Assembly (NCBI RefSeq): GCF_033807715.1 | Contig: NC_084600.1 | Coordinates: forward strand, 45,449,824-45,513,823 | Direction of reading: 5' to 3' | Length of the DNA stretch: 64,000 bases | Origin: Cololabis saira | Lineage: Eukaryota; Chordata; Actinopteri; Beloniformes; Belonidae | Shown here: one piece after another, positions 55,201 through 62,644 of the stretch | How positions within the stretch are numbered: position 1 is the stretch's first letter | Layout of the letters: the number at the start of each line of letters is the position of its first letter | Made by a program: the position numbers and the translations under genes | Notes under the pieces: generated by a model | Databases searched by the model: none | The model's input: the letters and a program-made list of their open reading frames with translations, nothing else | What the model was told of the DNA's origin: nothing

Positions 55201-56274
55201 TCAGAAAAGAGTCAGAAAAGAGTCAGAAAAGAGTCAGAAAAGTATCAGAAAAGTATCAGAAAACAGTCAGAAAACAGTCAGAAAAGAGTCAGAAAAGAGT
55301 CAGAAAAGAGTCAGAAAAGTATCAGAAATGTGTCAGAAAAGAGTCAGAAAAGAGTCAGAAAAGAGTCAGAAAAGAGTCAGAAAAGAGTCAGAAAAGAGTC
55401 AGAAAAGAGTCAGAAAAGAGCCAGAAAAGAGTCAGAAAAGAGTCAGAAAAGAGTCAGAAAAGAGTCAGAAAAGAGCCAGAAAAGAGTCAGAAAAGAGTCA
55501 GAAAAGAGTCAGAAAAGAGTCAGAAAAGAGTCAGAAAAGTATCAGAAAAGTATCAGAAAAGAGTCAGAAAAGAGCCAGAAAAGAGTCAGAAAAGAGTCAG
55601 AAAAGAGTCAGAAAAGAGTCAGAAAAGAGTCAGAAAAGAGTCAGAAAAGAGTCAGAAAAGTATCAGAAAAGAGTCAGAAAAGAGTCAGAAAAGAATCAGA
55701 AAAGAGTCAGAAAAGAGTCAGAAAAGAGTCAGAAAAGTATCAGAAAAGAGTCAGAAAAGAGTCAGAAAAGAGTCAGAAAAGAGCCAGAAAAGAGTCAGAA
55801 AAGAGTCAGAAAAGAGTCAGAAAAGAGTCAGAAAAGAGTCAGAAAAGAGTCAGAAAAGAGTCAGAAAAGAGTCAGAAAAGTCCGGGCGTCGCTGCTCTCC
55901 TACACCCACCGGGAAAGGCACAAGGGGAATGAGGAATACGAACAAATTCCGGTTATTCAAAGGGGTTATTGGCGTTTCCATGGCTGTGTAACCGGTTATT
56001 ACCAATATTCCGGTTAGAAAAGTCTTATTGATGCTGGAAACGCAGTCCCAGTTGTTGACAGAGCTGAATCTTTACGAGCCCTTCGGGCTTCGTTCCCTGC
56101 ACACCACGGTTTTATAAAACATTTGTGCTATATAAATAAAAGAAATGAAATAAGAGAAACTCACGTCTCCTTTCCGGCCCAGCAGCAGGTACGTGGCCGT
56201 CACCTCGTTGTATTTCTGGTTGAGCAGAGCGTCTTTGATTTCCTCTGAGGTGAAGCCCATTCCCACCATCACCT
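36849..56274 (-). CDS. mark4: MAP/microtubule affinity-regulating kinase 4, 3' two-thirds
   Basis: Ser/Thr kinase of the MARK/Par-1 family that phosphorylates tau/MAP2/MAP4-type proteins. Eight exons are present: UBA (56165-56274), the spacer (52834-53020, 51454-51665, 47552-47655, 42110-42349), a switch exon (39212-39294), 38441-38485 and the final KA1 exon (36849-37242). The N-terminal kinase domain is upstream of the window. Recognition rests on [102 protein letters not shown] and [11 protein letters not shown], which resemble human MARK4 as I remember it. All junctions are GT-AG and phases agree. It is convergent with ckm. Its introns are packed with tandem arrays, many anchored at splice sites. 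Confidence 0.93.
37243..37640. other. mark4 last intron, unassigned part
   Basis: No exon. It may be the upstream part of the retroviral remnant that follows, but no domain was recognised. Confidence 0.35.
37641..37882 (+). pseudogene. Endogenous retrovirus env 3' fragment
   Basis: The frame at 37649-37879 shows [14 protein letters not shown] followed by a long hydrophobic segment and a short polar tail. This is the membrane-anchor and cytoplasmic-tail layout of a retroviral transmembrane subunit. Only this C-terminal piece is recognisable; no fusion peptide, gag or pol is seen nearby. It is antisense to mark4. Identification is by layout and composition only. Confidence 0.4.
37929..37992. 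mobile_element. Palindromic MITE, short copy 2
   Basis: GGTTAACGCGTAACCTAC...GTAGGTTACGCG then TTTAACGCGGAACCATAAAT CAG; a shortened relative of 35646-35757. Confidence 0.65.
37993..38440. other. mark4 intron DNA with a probable repeat
   Basis: Contains GGGGTAGTGG direct repeats and a GGGATTGGCCCTTAC edge near 38390-38405 that looks like a transposon end. Nothing firmer. Confidence 0.35.
38441..38485 (-). CDS. mark4: mark4 exon, 45 nt, dual-frame
   Basis: Acceptor CCACAG, donor GTGAGT. After the 83-nt exon it reads (R)[14 protein letters not shown], nearly identical to the human short-isoform sequence I recall ([15 protein letters not shown]). If the 83-nt exon is skipped it reads [13 protein letters not shown], the counterpart of the human long-isoform stretch. 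Length is a multiple of three, so it does not itself switch frame. Confidence 0.88.
38490..38535. repeat. GAGGTCAGTTA triplicate near mark4 acceptor
   Basis: TTAGAGGTCAG tandem copies about 20-50 bp from the exon edge. Confidence 0.75.
38640..38995 (+). repeat. 49-bp minisatellite in mark4 intron, 6-7 copies
   Basis: CTTACAGCATGCAGACGCTA plus CCATGAACCGTTCACCACTT recur. Highly homogeneous, non-coding. Confidence 0.95.
39212..39294 (-). CDS. mark4: mark4 83-nt switch exon
   Basis: Acceptor AACCAG, donor GTAAGT. It adds [27 protein letters not shown] after SKLTRR, matching the human short-isoform segment DPSKRQNSNRCVSGASLPQG as I remember it. 83 is not a multiple of three, so its inclusion or skipping chooses the reading frame of both following exons. 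In human MARK4 the S/L isoforms are known to arise by skipping one exon. Confidence 0.88.
39340..39440 (+). repeat. G-rich tract with telomere-like core in mark4 intron
   Basis: GGAGGAGGAGGACGAGG, GGGGGGTTAGGGG and GGGTTAGGGTTAGGGTTAGG. It is about 50 bp upstream (in transcript) of the 83-nt exon, so on - it is C-rich polypyrimidine. Confidence 0.8.
39818..40468. mobile_element. Non-autonomous hAT element in mark4 intron
   Basis: Left TAGAGGTGGGTGCAATT, right TTGTTTGCACACCCCTA; interior rich in AATCGA repeats near the right end. Flanks TCATGTGG (39810-39817) and TCATGTGA (40469-40476) are an 8-bp target duplication with one mismatch. Resembles the partial element at 139-249. Confidence 0.75.
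40517..41456 (+). mobile_element. Putative LTR of an LTR retrotransposon
   Basis: Starts TGTGTGTATTCGACTTTAAA, ends GTTGCACAACA, and is followed by TGGTGCCCCGTGTGAGG at 41460, which looks like a primer-binding site. The first about 110 bp recur at 41508-41618, as a second, truncated LTR would. No gag or pol. Boundaries are inferred. Confidence 0.5.
41508..41618 (+). mobile_element. Truncated second LTR
   Basis: Near-identical to 40517-40627 (GACTTTAAAGCCGGCTCAAC, AATGGCCGCTTTGTGAAGAA). It then breaks off into a copy of mark4 exon-edge sequence. Confidence 0.6.
41628..42109 (-). repeat. Three decoy copies of a mark4 donor, plus array
   Basis: The end of exon 42110-42349 with its donor (CTCACCCGCAG|GTAAAAA) recurs near 41656, 42016 and 42080 (the last with an altered exon part), all on the intron side of the genuine donor at 42109. 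Between the first two lies a TTTCGGGTGTG array. Confidence 0.88.
41670..41995 (+). repeat. TTTCGGGTGTG minisatellite, locus 4 (mark4 intron)
   Basis: Same unit family as the three arrays around the ckm 5' end, about 25 kb away. Confidence 0.9.
42110..42349 (-). CDS. mark4: mark4 spacer exon, RSTFHGGQ
   Basis: 240 nt. Acceptor CCCTCAG, donor GTAAAA. Encodes a Ser run, [33 protein letters not shown] and [15 protein letters not shown], hallmarks of MARK4 between UBA and KA1. The Ser/Arg-rich block may be phospho-regulated, by analogy. Confidence 0.93.
42395..42565 (+). repeat. Imperfect repeat near mark4 acceptor
   Basis: GCAGGAAACCACAGAAGAAG, AGGAGCTTTCTCAG and ATAATCAG recur three times, starting about 45 bp from the exon edge. 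Confidence 0.8.
42663..42755 (+). repeat. 29-bp repeat, 3 copies
   Basis: AGAACCTCTGGTCCTCCTGA plus CACCGCAGC in tandem. Confidence 0.9.
42774..46395 (+). mobile_element. L2/CR1-type LINE, probably full length
   Basis: GC-rich 5' leader (start approximate), a single 1061-residue ORF2 and a short 3' end AAAGCGTCTTTGAGTGCCC ending in (ATT)n at about 46375-46394. It lies antisense in a mark4 intron. No ORF1 found. The 5' boundary and target duplication are not determined. Confidence 0.8.
43067..46252 (+). CDS. LINE ORF2: endonuclease-reverse transcriptase
   Basis: Uninterrupted 1061 codons. The APE-type endonuclease occupies about residues 125-330 (NTRSL near 128, [16 protein letters not shown] near 260, SDHLAI near 322). 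Reverse transcriptase follows at about 560-830 ([67 protein letters not shown] and the catalytic YADD near 780). A C-terminal domain has [12 protein letters not shown] and [10 protein letters not shown]. Order and motifs fit the fish L2/CR1 group. The start ATG is the first in frame; MPPLHS or MFSYNF could be used instead. All catalytic motifs look intact, so the copy is potentially active. Confidence 0.92.
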   Translation: MLWLILWIFLGFSSLLYTRTLGSSTLALVSFQLPLSTRTMPPLHSAAAHHPRPTPGPLWQNHPPHSRSGRMFSYNFTSPNSIPSFWSSCRPATSLRHHNKHNLSNLRPLPQSSQPITKQHHLKLALFNTRSLNNKSLLLNEFITDNNLDFLCLTETWHKPLDYFSLNQATPPNFTYMEQARAEGRGGGVAAIYRKDIKATSIPIPVIPSFEHTAFKLPGPTPLVTAVIYRPPKPNPSFLSDLSDFLTQLCSISPSVLLLGDFNFHINDPNCKPAAEFLDLLHCLNFTQHVDFPTHARGHTLDLVCSTGLTINQLSSLNLHVSDHLAIIMDINIPIPTPKEARKISFRNIRSISPSALSASLATQMSASPPPSPDNPSDLVDYYNHTLSSCLDQLAPIKTKTVSFARSAPWYTPELRKLKSRKRQLERLCKKSGLTVHQLAYTDHLHQYKDALNSARSTYFSNIIHSDSSNPKALFSTINKLLKPSDNISNSFTVSKCNDFLSFFQSKIQTIYSNLTTSSAPSTSPPVSPPSTTQPLSHFSPMSSASLSTVMMGMKTSSCALDPIPSTFIKNCLPAISPLIINIVNSSFSSGSVPDTLKLAAVTPILKKPGLNPDTMNNFRPISNLPFLSKILERAVATQLKTHLTSNDLFETFQSGFRSRHSTETALIKVTNDLLLSSDSGNLSILLLLDLTAAFDTISHTILLSRLESSLYITGSALSWLKSYLTNRHQFISINNCSSSTAPLSQGVPQGSVLGPLLFILYMLPLGNIIRRHRLHFHCYADDVQLYISTKSLTSATHSTLTNCLAEIKSWMHSNFLQLNYNKSDMLIIGPKSLTKTAHNFTLTMDNSILSPSTHIRNLGVILDSNLSFQHHVNHITRTAFFHLKNIARLRPSLSFSTAETLIHAFITSRLDYCNSILYGSTSKVLNKLQYIQNSAARLLTHTRSRDHITPVLQKLHWLPIPQRIHFKILLLTHKALHNQAPCYLTDLLHRYTPSRSLRSSDANLLSLPVRTKHRTWGDRAFSIAAPTLWNSLPKNIRDCTDLPAFKSHLKTHLYRTAFNV
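46431..46855 (+). mobile_element. Solo LTR
   Basis: TGTCATGGTTCTG...CTGAGCCGTGACA, i.e. 5' TGTCA and 3' TGACA ends, flanked by perfect 5-bp ACAAC at 46426-46430 and 46856-46860. A TATA-like CATATA near 46593 and AATAAA near 46785 mark U3/R. This is what remains after LTR-LTR recombination of a Gypsy- or ERV-type element. Inserted just past the LINE tail. Confidence 0.88.
46900..47480 (+). pseudogene. Decayed LINE reverse-transcriptase fragment
   Basis: [21 protein letters not shown] sequence near 47270-47325 and [15 protein letters not shown] near 47415-47460, interrupted by a (GTA)n run. These are the same RT motifs as in 43067-46252, but an older, separate copy with frameshifts. Confidence 0.65.
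47552..47655 (-). CDS. mark4: mark4 spacer exon, [10 protein letters not shown]
   Basis: 104 nt. Acceptor TTTCCAG, donor GTTTGT. Encodes [34 protein letters not shown] plus two bases that join the next exon as Ser. Human MARK4 has [20 protein letters not shown] here. Confidence 0.93.
47664..47802. repeat. 27-bp repeat beside mark4 exon, about 5 copies
   Basis: AAACCTGAGGTTAGGATTAA plus AACTAT repeats starting about 10 bp from the acceptor side of exon 47552-47655. Confidence 0.9.
47803..48122. other. mark4 intron, nothing recognised
   Basis: No exon or repeat family seen. Confidence 0.35.
48123..48704 (+). mobile_element. TA-target element, complete copy 2
   Basis: TA, CCGTATTGTCCCGAATATAA ... 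GATATTCAGGACAATACGG, TA. It carries an internal segment (near 48195-48245) that the 34191-34709 copy lacks or has in shorter form. Confidence 0.8.
48705..49102. other. mark4 intron, nothing recognised
   Basis: A short CAGTTA repeat lies at 48901-48930. Otherwise unassigned up to the array. Confidence 0.35.
49103..51453 (-). repeat. 21-bp array of mark4 5' splice sites, about 110 units
   Basis: On the transcribed strand the unit is GGCTACCACG|GTGAGTCAAAC, which is the end of exon 51454-51665 plus its donor. The array begins exactly at the donor and fills the first 2.35 kb of the intron. Most units keep GTGAGT; a minority read AAGGGGGGTC or ACGGGGTTC and have lost it. 22-bp units (GTGAGTCATGATGG) recur in the proximal part. 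The long open frames on both strands are products of the unit. Confidence 0.95.
51454..51665 (-). CDS. mark4: mark4 spacer exon, KRSPTS / RKASC
   Basis: 212 nt. Acceptor ACAACAAAG (weak pyrimidine tract), donor GTGAGT. Encodes [60 protein letters not shown] and [11 protein letters not shown]. The frame stays open past the donor as VSQTATK and so on, down to a stop at 51127. Confidence 0.93.
51706..52095. repeat. About 30-bp array before mark4 acceptor, with acceptor-region duplicate
   Basis: Units of GGAATATTCTGATGGTAACG AGACACGTAA. TTGTGGAGGACAGAAGAGAC, the sequence just upstream of the acceptor, occurs both at its genuine position (51671) and as a copy at 51918. Confidence 0.9.
52096..52311. 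other. mark4 intron spacer
   Basis: Nothing recognised apart from a duplicated AACGGCAGGAAGG/TACGGCAGGAAG motif. Confidence 0.35.
52312..52460. repeat. Dispersed short repeat, copy B
   Basis: CAGGGCTCATATTGG, GGTTATTCAAAGGGGTTATT and GATGCTGGAAACGCAGTC, as in copy A (466-612) and copy C. Confidence 0.65.
52461..52833 (-). repeat. TTAGAGACATG array after mark4 donor, with donor-flank copies
   Basis: 11-bp units TTAGAGACATG/TTAGAGACACG. The intron start after the donor (GTCTCTGCTCTGACGAGAC on -) is copied near 52585-52610, 52650-52675 and 52462-52475. The array starts within 40 bp of the genuine donor. Confidence 0.9.
52834..53020 (-). CDS. mark4: mark4 spacer exon, [10 protein letters not shown]
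   Basis: 187 nt. Acceptor GCCTGTAG, donor GTGAGT. Encodes [33 protein letters not shown], a Ser tract, [20 protein letters not shown] and DF plus T, completing Cys with the next exon. Human MARK4 has [15 protein letters not shown] here. Confidence 0.93.
53041..55878. repeat. 11-bp array AGTCAGAAAAG, about 255 units, mark4 intron
   Basis: On the transcribed strand the unit reads CTTTTCTGACT, a pyrimidine run plus CTGAC, which fits the vertebrate branch-point consensus. Variants: GTATCAG (13 bp), GTGTCAG, GAGCCAG, CAGTCAG. It lies 20 bp from the acceptor of exon 52834-53020. The 1073-codon open frame (K/R/E/S-rich) exists only because the unit lacks stops in all three frames. Confidence 0.95.
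55879..55925 (-). repeat. Duplicate of mark4 exon start beyond the 11-bp array
   Basis: TCCGGGCGTCGCTGCTCTCC TACA repeats 53002-53025, the first about 20 bp of exon 52834-53020 with its acceptor TGTAG. The array is thus bracketed by two copies of the junction. Confidence 0.93.
55926..56050. repeat. Dispersed short repeat, copy C
   Basis: ACAAATTCCGGTTATTCAAA, GGGGTTATTGGCGTTTCCAT and GATGCTGGAAACGCAGTCCC; third copy of the family at 466-612 and 52312-52460. B and C bracket the exon and 11-bp array. Confidence 0.65.
56165..56274 (-). CDS. mark4: mark4 UBA-domain exon
   Basis: 110 nt. Acceptor TTCTGGTTTCAG, donor GTGAGT. Encodes [20 protein letters not shown] and [16 protein letters not shown], the UBA-like domain that packs on the kinase domain in MARK proteins. 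It ends in phase 0 and joins ESSDAR. Confidence 0.95.
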
Positions 56275-56289
56275 CTGAAACCAGAAGAG

Positions 56290-59200
56290 ACGGTTAAAAA
56301 CCATGAACCAGGACCAGGTCTGGTGGTAAAACCCTGAACCGGGACCAGGTCTGGTGGTAAAACCCTGAACCAGGACCAGGTCTGGTGGTAAAACCCTGAA
56401 CCAGGACCAGGTCTGGTGGTAAAACCCTGAACCAGGACCAGGTCTGGTGGTAAAACCCTGAACCAGGACCAGGTCTGGGGGTAAAACCCTGAACCAGGAC
56501 CAGGTCTGGTGGTAAAACCCTGAACCAGGACCAGGTCTGGGGGTAAAACCCTGAACCGGGACCAGGTCTGGGGATAAAACCCTGAACCGGGACCAGGTCT
56601 GGTGGTAAAACCCTGAACCAGGACCAGGTCTGGTGGTAAAACCCTGAACCAGGACCAGGTCTGGTGGTAAAACCCTGAACCAGGACCAGGTCTGGTGGTA
56701 AAACCCTGAACCAGGACCAGGTCTGGGGGTAAAACCCTGAACCAGGACCAGGTCTGGTGGTAAAACCCTGAACCGGGACCAGGTCTGGTGGTAAAACCCT
56801 GAACCAGGACCAGGTCTGGTGGTAAAACCCTGAACCAGGACCAGGTCTGGTGGTAAAACCCTGAACCAGGACCAGGTCTGGTGGTAAAACCCTGAACGGA
56901 CCAGGTTTGGTGGTAAAACCCTGAACCAGGACCAGGTCTAAGGATAAAACCCTGAACCAGGACCAGGTCTGGTGGTAAAACCCTGAACCAGGACCAGGTC
57001 TGGTGGTAAAACCATGAACCAGGACCAGGTCTGGTGGTAAAACCATGAACCAGGACCAGGTCTGGTGGTAAAACCATGAACCAGGACCAGGTCTGGTGGT
57101 AAAACCATGAACCAGGACCAGGTCTGGTGGTAAAACCATGAACCAGGACCAGGTCTGGTGGTAAAACCCTGAACCAGGACCAGGTCTGGTGGTAAAACCA
57201 TGAACCAGGACCAGGTCTGGTGGTAAAACCATGAACCAGGACCAGGTCTGGGGGTAAAACCCTGAACCAGGACCAGGTCTGGGGGTAAAACCCTGAACCA
57301 GGACCAGGTCTGGTGGTAAAACCATGAACCAGGACCAGGTCTGGGGGTAAAACCCTGAACCAGGACCAGGTCTGGTGGTAAAACCATGAACCAGGACCAG
57401 GTCTGGTGGTAAAACCATGAACCAGGACCAGGTCTGGGGGTAAAACCCTGAACCAGGACCAGGTCTGGTGGTAAAACCATGAACCAGGACCAGGTCTGGT
57501 GGTAAAACCATGAACCAGGACCAGGTCTGGTGGTAAAACCCTGAACCAGGACCAGGTCTGGGGGTAAAACCATGAACCAGGACCAGGTCTGGGGGTAAAA
57601 CCCTGAACCAGGACCAGGTCTGGTGGTAAAACCCTGAACCAGGACCAGGTCTGGTGGTAAAACCCTGAACCAGGACCAGGTCTGGTGGTAAAACCCTGAA
57701 CCAGGACCAGGTCTGGTGGTAAAACCCTGAACCAGGACCAGGTCTGGTGATAAAACCCTGAACCAGGACCAGGTCTGGGGGTAAAACCCTAAACCAGGAC
57801 CAGGTCTGGTGGTAAAACCCTGAACCAGGACCAGGTCTGGTGGTAAAACCCTGAACGGACCAGGTCTGGTGGTAAAACCCTGAACCAGGACCAGGTCTGG
57901 TGGTAAAACCCTGAACCAGGACCAGGTCTGGTGATAAAACCCTGAACCAGGACCAGGTCTGGTGATAAAACCCTGAACCAGGACCAGGTCTGGTGGTAAA
58001 ACCCTGAACCAGGACCAGGTCTGGTGGTAAAACCCTGAACCAGGACCAGGTCTGGTGGTAAAACCCTGAACCAGGACCAGGTCTGGTGATAAAACCATGA
58101 ACCAGGACCAGGTCTGGTGGTAAAACCCTAAACCAGGACCAGGTCTGGTGATAAAACCATGAACCAGGACCAGGTCTGGGGGTAAAACCATGAACCAGGA
58201 CCAGGTCTGGTGGTAAAACCCTGAACGGACCAGGTCTGAGGATAAAACCATGAACCAGGACCAGGTCTGGTGGTAAAACCCTAAACCAGGACCAGGTCTG
58301 GTGATAAAACCCTGAACCAGGACCAGGTTTGGTGGTAAAACCCTGAACCAGGACCAGGTCTGAGGGTAAAACCCTAAACCAGGACCAGGTCTGGTGATAA
58401 AACCCTGAACCATGAACCAGGTCTGGTGGTAAAACCATGAACCGGGACCAGGTCTGGTGGTAAAACCATGAACCAGGACCAGGTCTGGTGGTAAAACCCT
58501 GAACCAGGACCAGGTCTGGTGGTAAAACCATGAACCAGGACCAGGTCTGGTGGTAAAACCATGAACCAGGACCAGGTCTGGTGGTAAAACCCTGAACCGG
58601 GACCAGGTCTGGTGGTAAAACCCTGAACCAGGACCAGGTCTGGGGGTAAAACCCTGAACCAGGACCAGGTCTGGTGGTAAAACCCTGAACCAGGACCAGG
58701 TTTGGTGGTAAAACCCTGAACCAGGACCAGGTCTGAGGATAAAACCCTGAACTGGGACCAGGTCTGAGGATAAAACCCTGAACCAGGACCAGGTCTGGTG
58801 GTAAAACCCTGAACCAGGACCAGGTCTGAGGATAAAACCCTGAACCAGGACCAGGTCTGGTGGTAAAACCATGAACCAGGACCAGGTCTGGTGGTAAAAC
58901 CCTGAACCAGGACCAGGTCTGGTGGTAAAACCCTGAACCAGGACCAGGTCTGAGGATAAAACCCTGAACCAGGACCAGGTCTGGTGGTAAAACCCTGAAC
59001 CAGGACCAGGTCTGGTGGTAAAACCCTGAACCAGGACCAGGTCTGAGGATAAAACCCTGAACCAGGACCAGGTCTGGTGGTAAAACCCTGAACCAGGACC
59101 AGGTCTGGTGGTAAAACCATGAACCAGGACCAGGTCTGGTGGTAAAACCCTGAACCAGGACCAGGTCTGGTGGTAAAACCCTGAACCAGGACCAGGTCTG

Positions 59201-61345
59201 GTGGTAAAACCCTGAACCAGGACCAGGTCTGGTGGTAAAACCCTGAACCAGGTCTGGTGGTAAAACCATGAACCAGGACCAGGTCTGGTGGTAAAACCCT
59301 GAACCAGGACCAGGTCTGGTGGTAAAACCCTGAACCAGGACCAGGTCTGGTGGTAAAACCCTGAACCAGGTCTGGTGGTAAAACCATGAACCAGGACCAG
59401 GTCTGGTGGTAAAACCCTGAACCAGGACCAGGTCTGGTGGTAAAACCCTGAACCAGGACCAGGTCTGGTGGTAAAACCCTGAACCAGGACCAGGTCTGGT
59501 GGTAAAACCATGAACCGGGACCAGGTCTGGTGGTAAAACCCTAAACCAGGACCAGGTCTGGTGGTAAAACCATGAACCGGGACCAGGTTTGGTGGTAAAA
59601 CCCTGAACCAGGACCAGGTCTGGTGGTAAAACCCTGAACCGGGACCAGGTCTGGTGGTAAAACCATGAACCGGGACCAGGTTTGGTGGTAAAACCCTGAA
59701 CCAGGACCAGGTCTGGTGGTAAAACCCTGAACCGGGACCAGGTCTGGTGGTAAAACCATGAACCGGGACCAGGTTTGGTGGTAAAACCCTGAACCAGGAC
59801 CAGGTCTGGTGGTAAAACCATGAACCGGGACCAGGTCTGGAGGTAAAACCCTGAACCAGGACCAGGTCTGGTGGTAAAACCCTGAACCAGGACCAGGTCT
59901 GGTGGTAAAACCCTGAACCAGGACCAGGTCTGGTGGTAAAACCATGAACTGGGACCAGGTCTGAGGATAAAACCCTGAACCAGGACCAGGTCTGGTGGTA
60001 AAACCCTGAACCAGGACCAGGTCTGGTGGTAAAACCCTGAACCAGGACCAGGTCTGGGGGTAAAACCATGAACCAGGACCAGGTCTGGTGGTAAAACCCT
60101 GAACCGGGACCAGGTCTGGTGGTAAAACCCTGAACCAGGACCAGGTCTGGTGGTAAAACCATGAACCAGGACCAGGTCTGGTGGTAAAACCCTGAACCAG
60201 GACCAGGTCTGGTGGTAAAACCCTGAACCGGGACCAGGTCTGGTGGTAAAACCATGAACCAGGACCAGGTCTGGGGGTAAAACCCTGAACCAGGACCAGG
60301 TCTGGTGGTAAAACCCTGAACCAGGACCAGGTCTGGTGGTAAAACCATGAACCGGGACCAGGTCTGGTGGTAAAACCCTGAACCAGGACCAGGTCTGGTG
60401 GTAAAACCCTGAACGGACCAGGTCTGGTGGTAAAACCCTGAACGGACCAGGTCTGGTGGTAAAACCCTGAACCAGGACCAGGTCTGGTGGTAAAACCCTG
60501 AACCAGGACCAGGTCTGGTGGTAAAACCATGAACCAGGACCAGGTCTGGGGGTAAAACCATAAACCAGGACCAGGTCTGGTGGTAAAACCATGAACCAGG
60601 ACCAGGTCTGGTGGTAAAACCATGAACCAGGACCAGGTCTGGGGGTAAAACCATGAACCAGGACCAGGTCTGGTGGTAAAACCATGAACCAGGACCAGGT
60701 CTGGGGGTAAAACCATGAACCGGGACCAGGTCTGGTGGTAAAACCCTAAACCGGGACCAGGTCTGGTGGTAAAACCATGAACCGGGACCAGGTCTGGTGG
60801 TAAAACCCTGAACCAGGACCAGGTCTGGTGGTAAAACCCTGAACCAGGACCAGGTCTGGTGGTAAAACCATGAACCAGGACCAGGTCTGGTGGTAAAACC
60901 CTGAACCAGGACCAGGTCTGGTGATAAAACCCTGAACCAGGACCAGGTCTGGTGGTAAAACCCTGAACCAGGACCAGGTCTGGGGGTAAAATCCTGAACC
61001 AGGACCAGGTCTGGTGGTAAAACCCTAAACCGGGACCAGGTCTGGTGGTAAAACCCTGAACCAGGACCAGGTCTGGTGGTAAAACCCTGAACCAGGACCA
61101 GGTCTGGTGGTAAAACCATGAACCAGGACCAGGTCTGGTGGTAAAACCATGAACCAGGACCAGGTCTGGTGGTAAAACCATGAACCAGGACCAGGTCTGG
61201 TGGTAAAACCATGAACCAGGACCAGGTCTGGGGGTAAAACCCTGAACCGGGACCAGGTCTGGTGGTAAAACCATGAACCGGGACCAGGTCTGGTGGTAAA
61301 ACCCTGAACCAGGACCAGGTCTGGTGGTAAAACCCTGAACGGACC
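56290..61345. repeat. 31-bp array, about 160 units, mark4 intron
   Basis: Unit AACCAGGACCAGGTCTGGTG plus GTAAAACCCTG, with variants CATGAACC, CCGGGACC, GGGGGTAAAA, GAGGATAAAA and a 28-bp short form CTGAACGGACCAGG. On the transcribed strand each unit holds CCTGGTCCTGGTTCAG|GG, resembling a 3' splice site. The array ends 15 bp from the UBA exon acceptor. The 1460-1470 codon open frames on - are unit artefacts. Confidence 0.95.
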
Positions 61346-61347
61346 AG

Positions 61348-62612
61348 GGGCCTCATTTAAAATGGACTGCGTAGGATTCATACTAAAAGTGCACGTACGC
61401 TCAAAAGCCGAAAATGCCGTGCGCAAAAAAAAATCCGGATCAATAAAACCATGTGCACGCAGACTTCCACGCAGTCCAGCTGGAAGGTTGCGTAGCTGAA
61501 TCCGCCCCTTTACACGCCCAGAAATGCATATGGATGAGCCTGCTGAGCATGCGCAGTGGCTTTCTGCAGCCTGTTTGGCGCAGATCCATGGTTTGGCGTC
61601 AGAATTAATTAGAAGTAGCAGCCACCGTGACACTGACTTTCACGGAGACAGAGATGTTGTAGATGATGTGGAGGACAGGAAAACCACATTATTTGGTGGT
61701 CACAGTAAAAGTTAGAATAAGTATATAAATAGTATACAATAAAATAAAGCGAGTGAGTGGCAGCACGCCGTTGCTGCGCTAAACGCCGTGAGTTCCCCGG
61801 CGCAACAGGGGGACACACGTCCCCCCGTCTTTTCAAAATCATGTTTTTTTTCCCTTACTTTTTACAGTTTAAAAACTAACGGTAGGATCAGCCTTAAATT
61901 GCAAATTATCAAGACACTGTATGAAAGCGATACGAGAAAGGCCCGGCAGCCCCGCTCCCCCTCCTCCTCTCTCCCCTCAGAGCGGCTCAGGGCGGGTTTA
62001 TGGTTCCGCGTCACCGATGCAGAGCCTACGGCGTAGGTGCGCGTCGCCGCGTACCCTACGCCGTAGGCTCTGCGTCGTTTAACGCGGGACCCTAATTTAG
62101 GCACCATATACAAGCAGCACGTAAAGGTTTCACGCGCGCGTAAAACTCATATATATGAAAAAAAATCTGTGTCCCTTTAGGGAAGAAATGAGGGGCTCCG
62201 TGGGGCTCCCTAAACGCAGCCCCTCATTCGTTCTGTCCTAAAGCGGTGCAGAGGAGGCTGCAGCTCCAGTAGCTCCAGAGTCCTGACTGACAGCTTCACA
62301 CACAGAGGGACACGATCAGGGCTATTTTATTTTATTTTATTATTTTATTATTTTAAGCCTGACATATGTTGTGATGTGTGATGACATTATTAAGAGTATG
62401 ACATGAATCTGGCTTCATTTCACCACCTCACAGCCTGCGTCGCCAGTTCCCCGTGTCTTAAGTAAATTCTTACGGGAGGGTCCGAGTTGCCGTAAAGATA
62501 CGCAGATTTTTCGGTTAGTTTTTTCTTTTTAGATCCGAGGATTTGCGTAGAAGGTGGCTTCCGCAACTTTCAGGCGCTTTTTCTGCGCAAGCAAGCTTTA
62601 TAGATGAGGCCC
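61348..62612. mobile_element. GGGCCTCAT-ended element inside the 31-bp array, copy 1
   Basis: Ends GGGCCTCATTT and AGATGAGGCCC with CAG on both sides (61345-61347, 62613-62615), a 3-bp target as in PIF/Harbinger-type elements (inference). Sub-terminal GCGTAGGATTC / CGCACGGCATTTTCGGCTT-type motifs. Inserted into the short array unit CTGAACGGACCAGG. Carries a nested palindromic MITE (61993-62095). No transposase. Confidence 0.7.
61993..62095. mobile_element. Palindromic MITE, copy 3 (nested)
   Basis: GGTTTATGGTTCCGCGTCAC, CAGAGCCTACGGCGTAGG and inverted CCTACGCCGTAGGCTCTGCG; same family as 35646-35757. Confidence 0.75.
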
Positions 62613-62644
62613 CAGGTCTGGTGGTAAAACCCTGAACGGACCAG
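62613..62644 (+). repeat. Single 31-bp-array unit between two transposon copies
   Basis: CAGGTCTGGTGGTAAAACCC TGAACGGACCAG is exactly one short-form unit of the 56290-61345 array. The transposon plus unit therefore forms a higher-order tandem repeat. Confidence 0.88.

Noticed and set aside
52796..56017. 1073-codon open frame, K/R/E/S-rich, on +
   Set aside because: Produced by an 11-bp unit with no stop in any phase; parallel frames of 882 and 620 codons exist in other registers. It overlaps a mark4 exon on the other strand.
56294..61356. Open frames of 1463 and 1472 codons on - with PPDLVLVQGF-type repeats
   Set aside because: 31-bp unit open in all three phases of -; all registers read the same peptide alphabet. 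No start context or domain. It is intronic in mark4.
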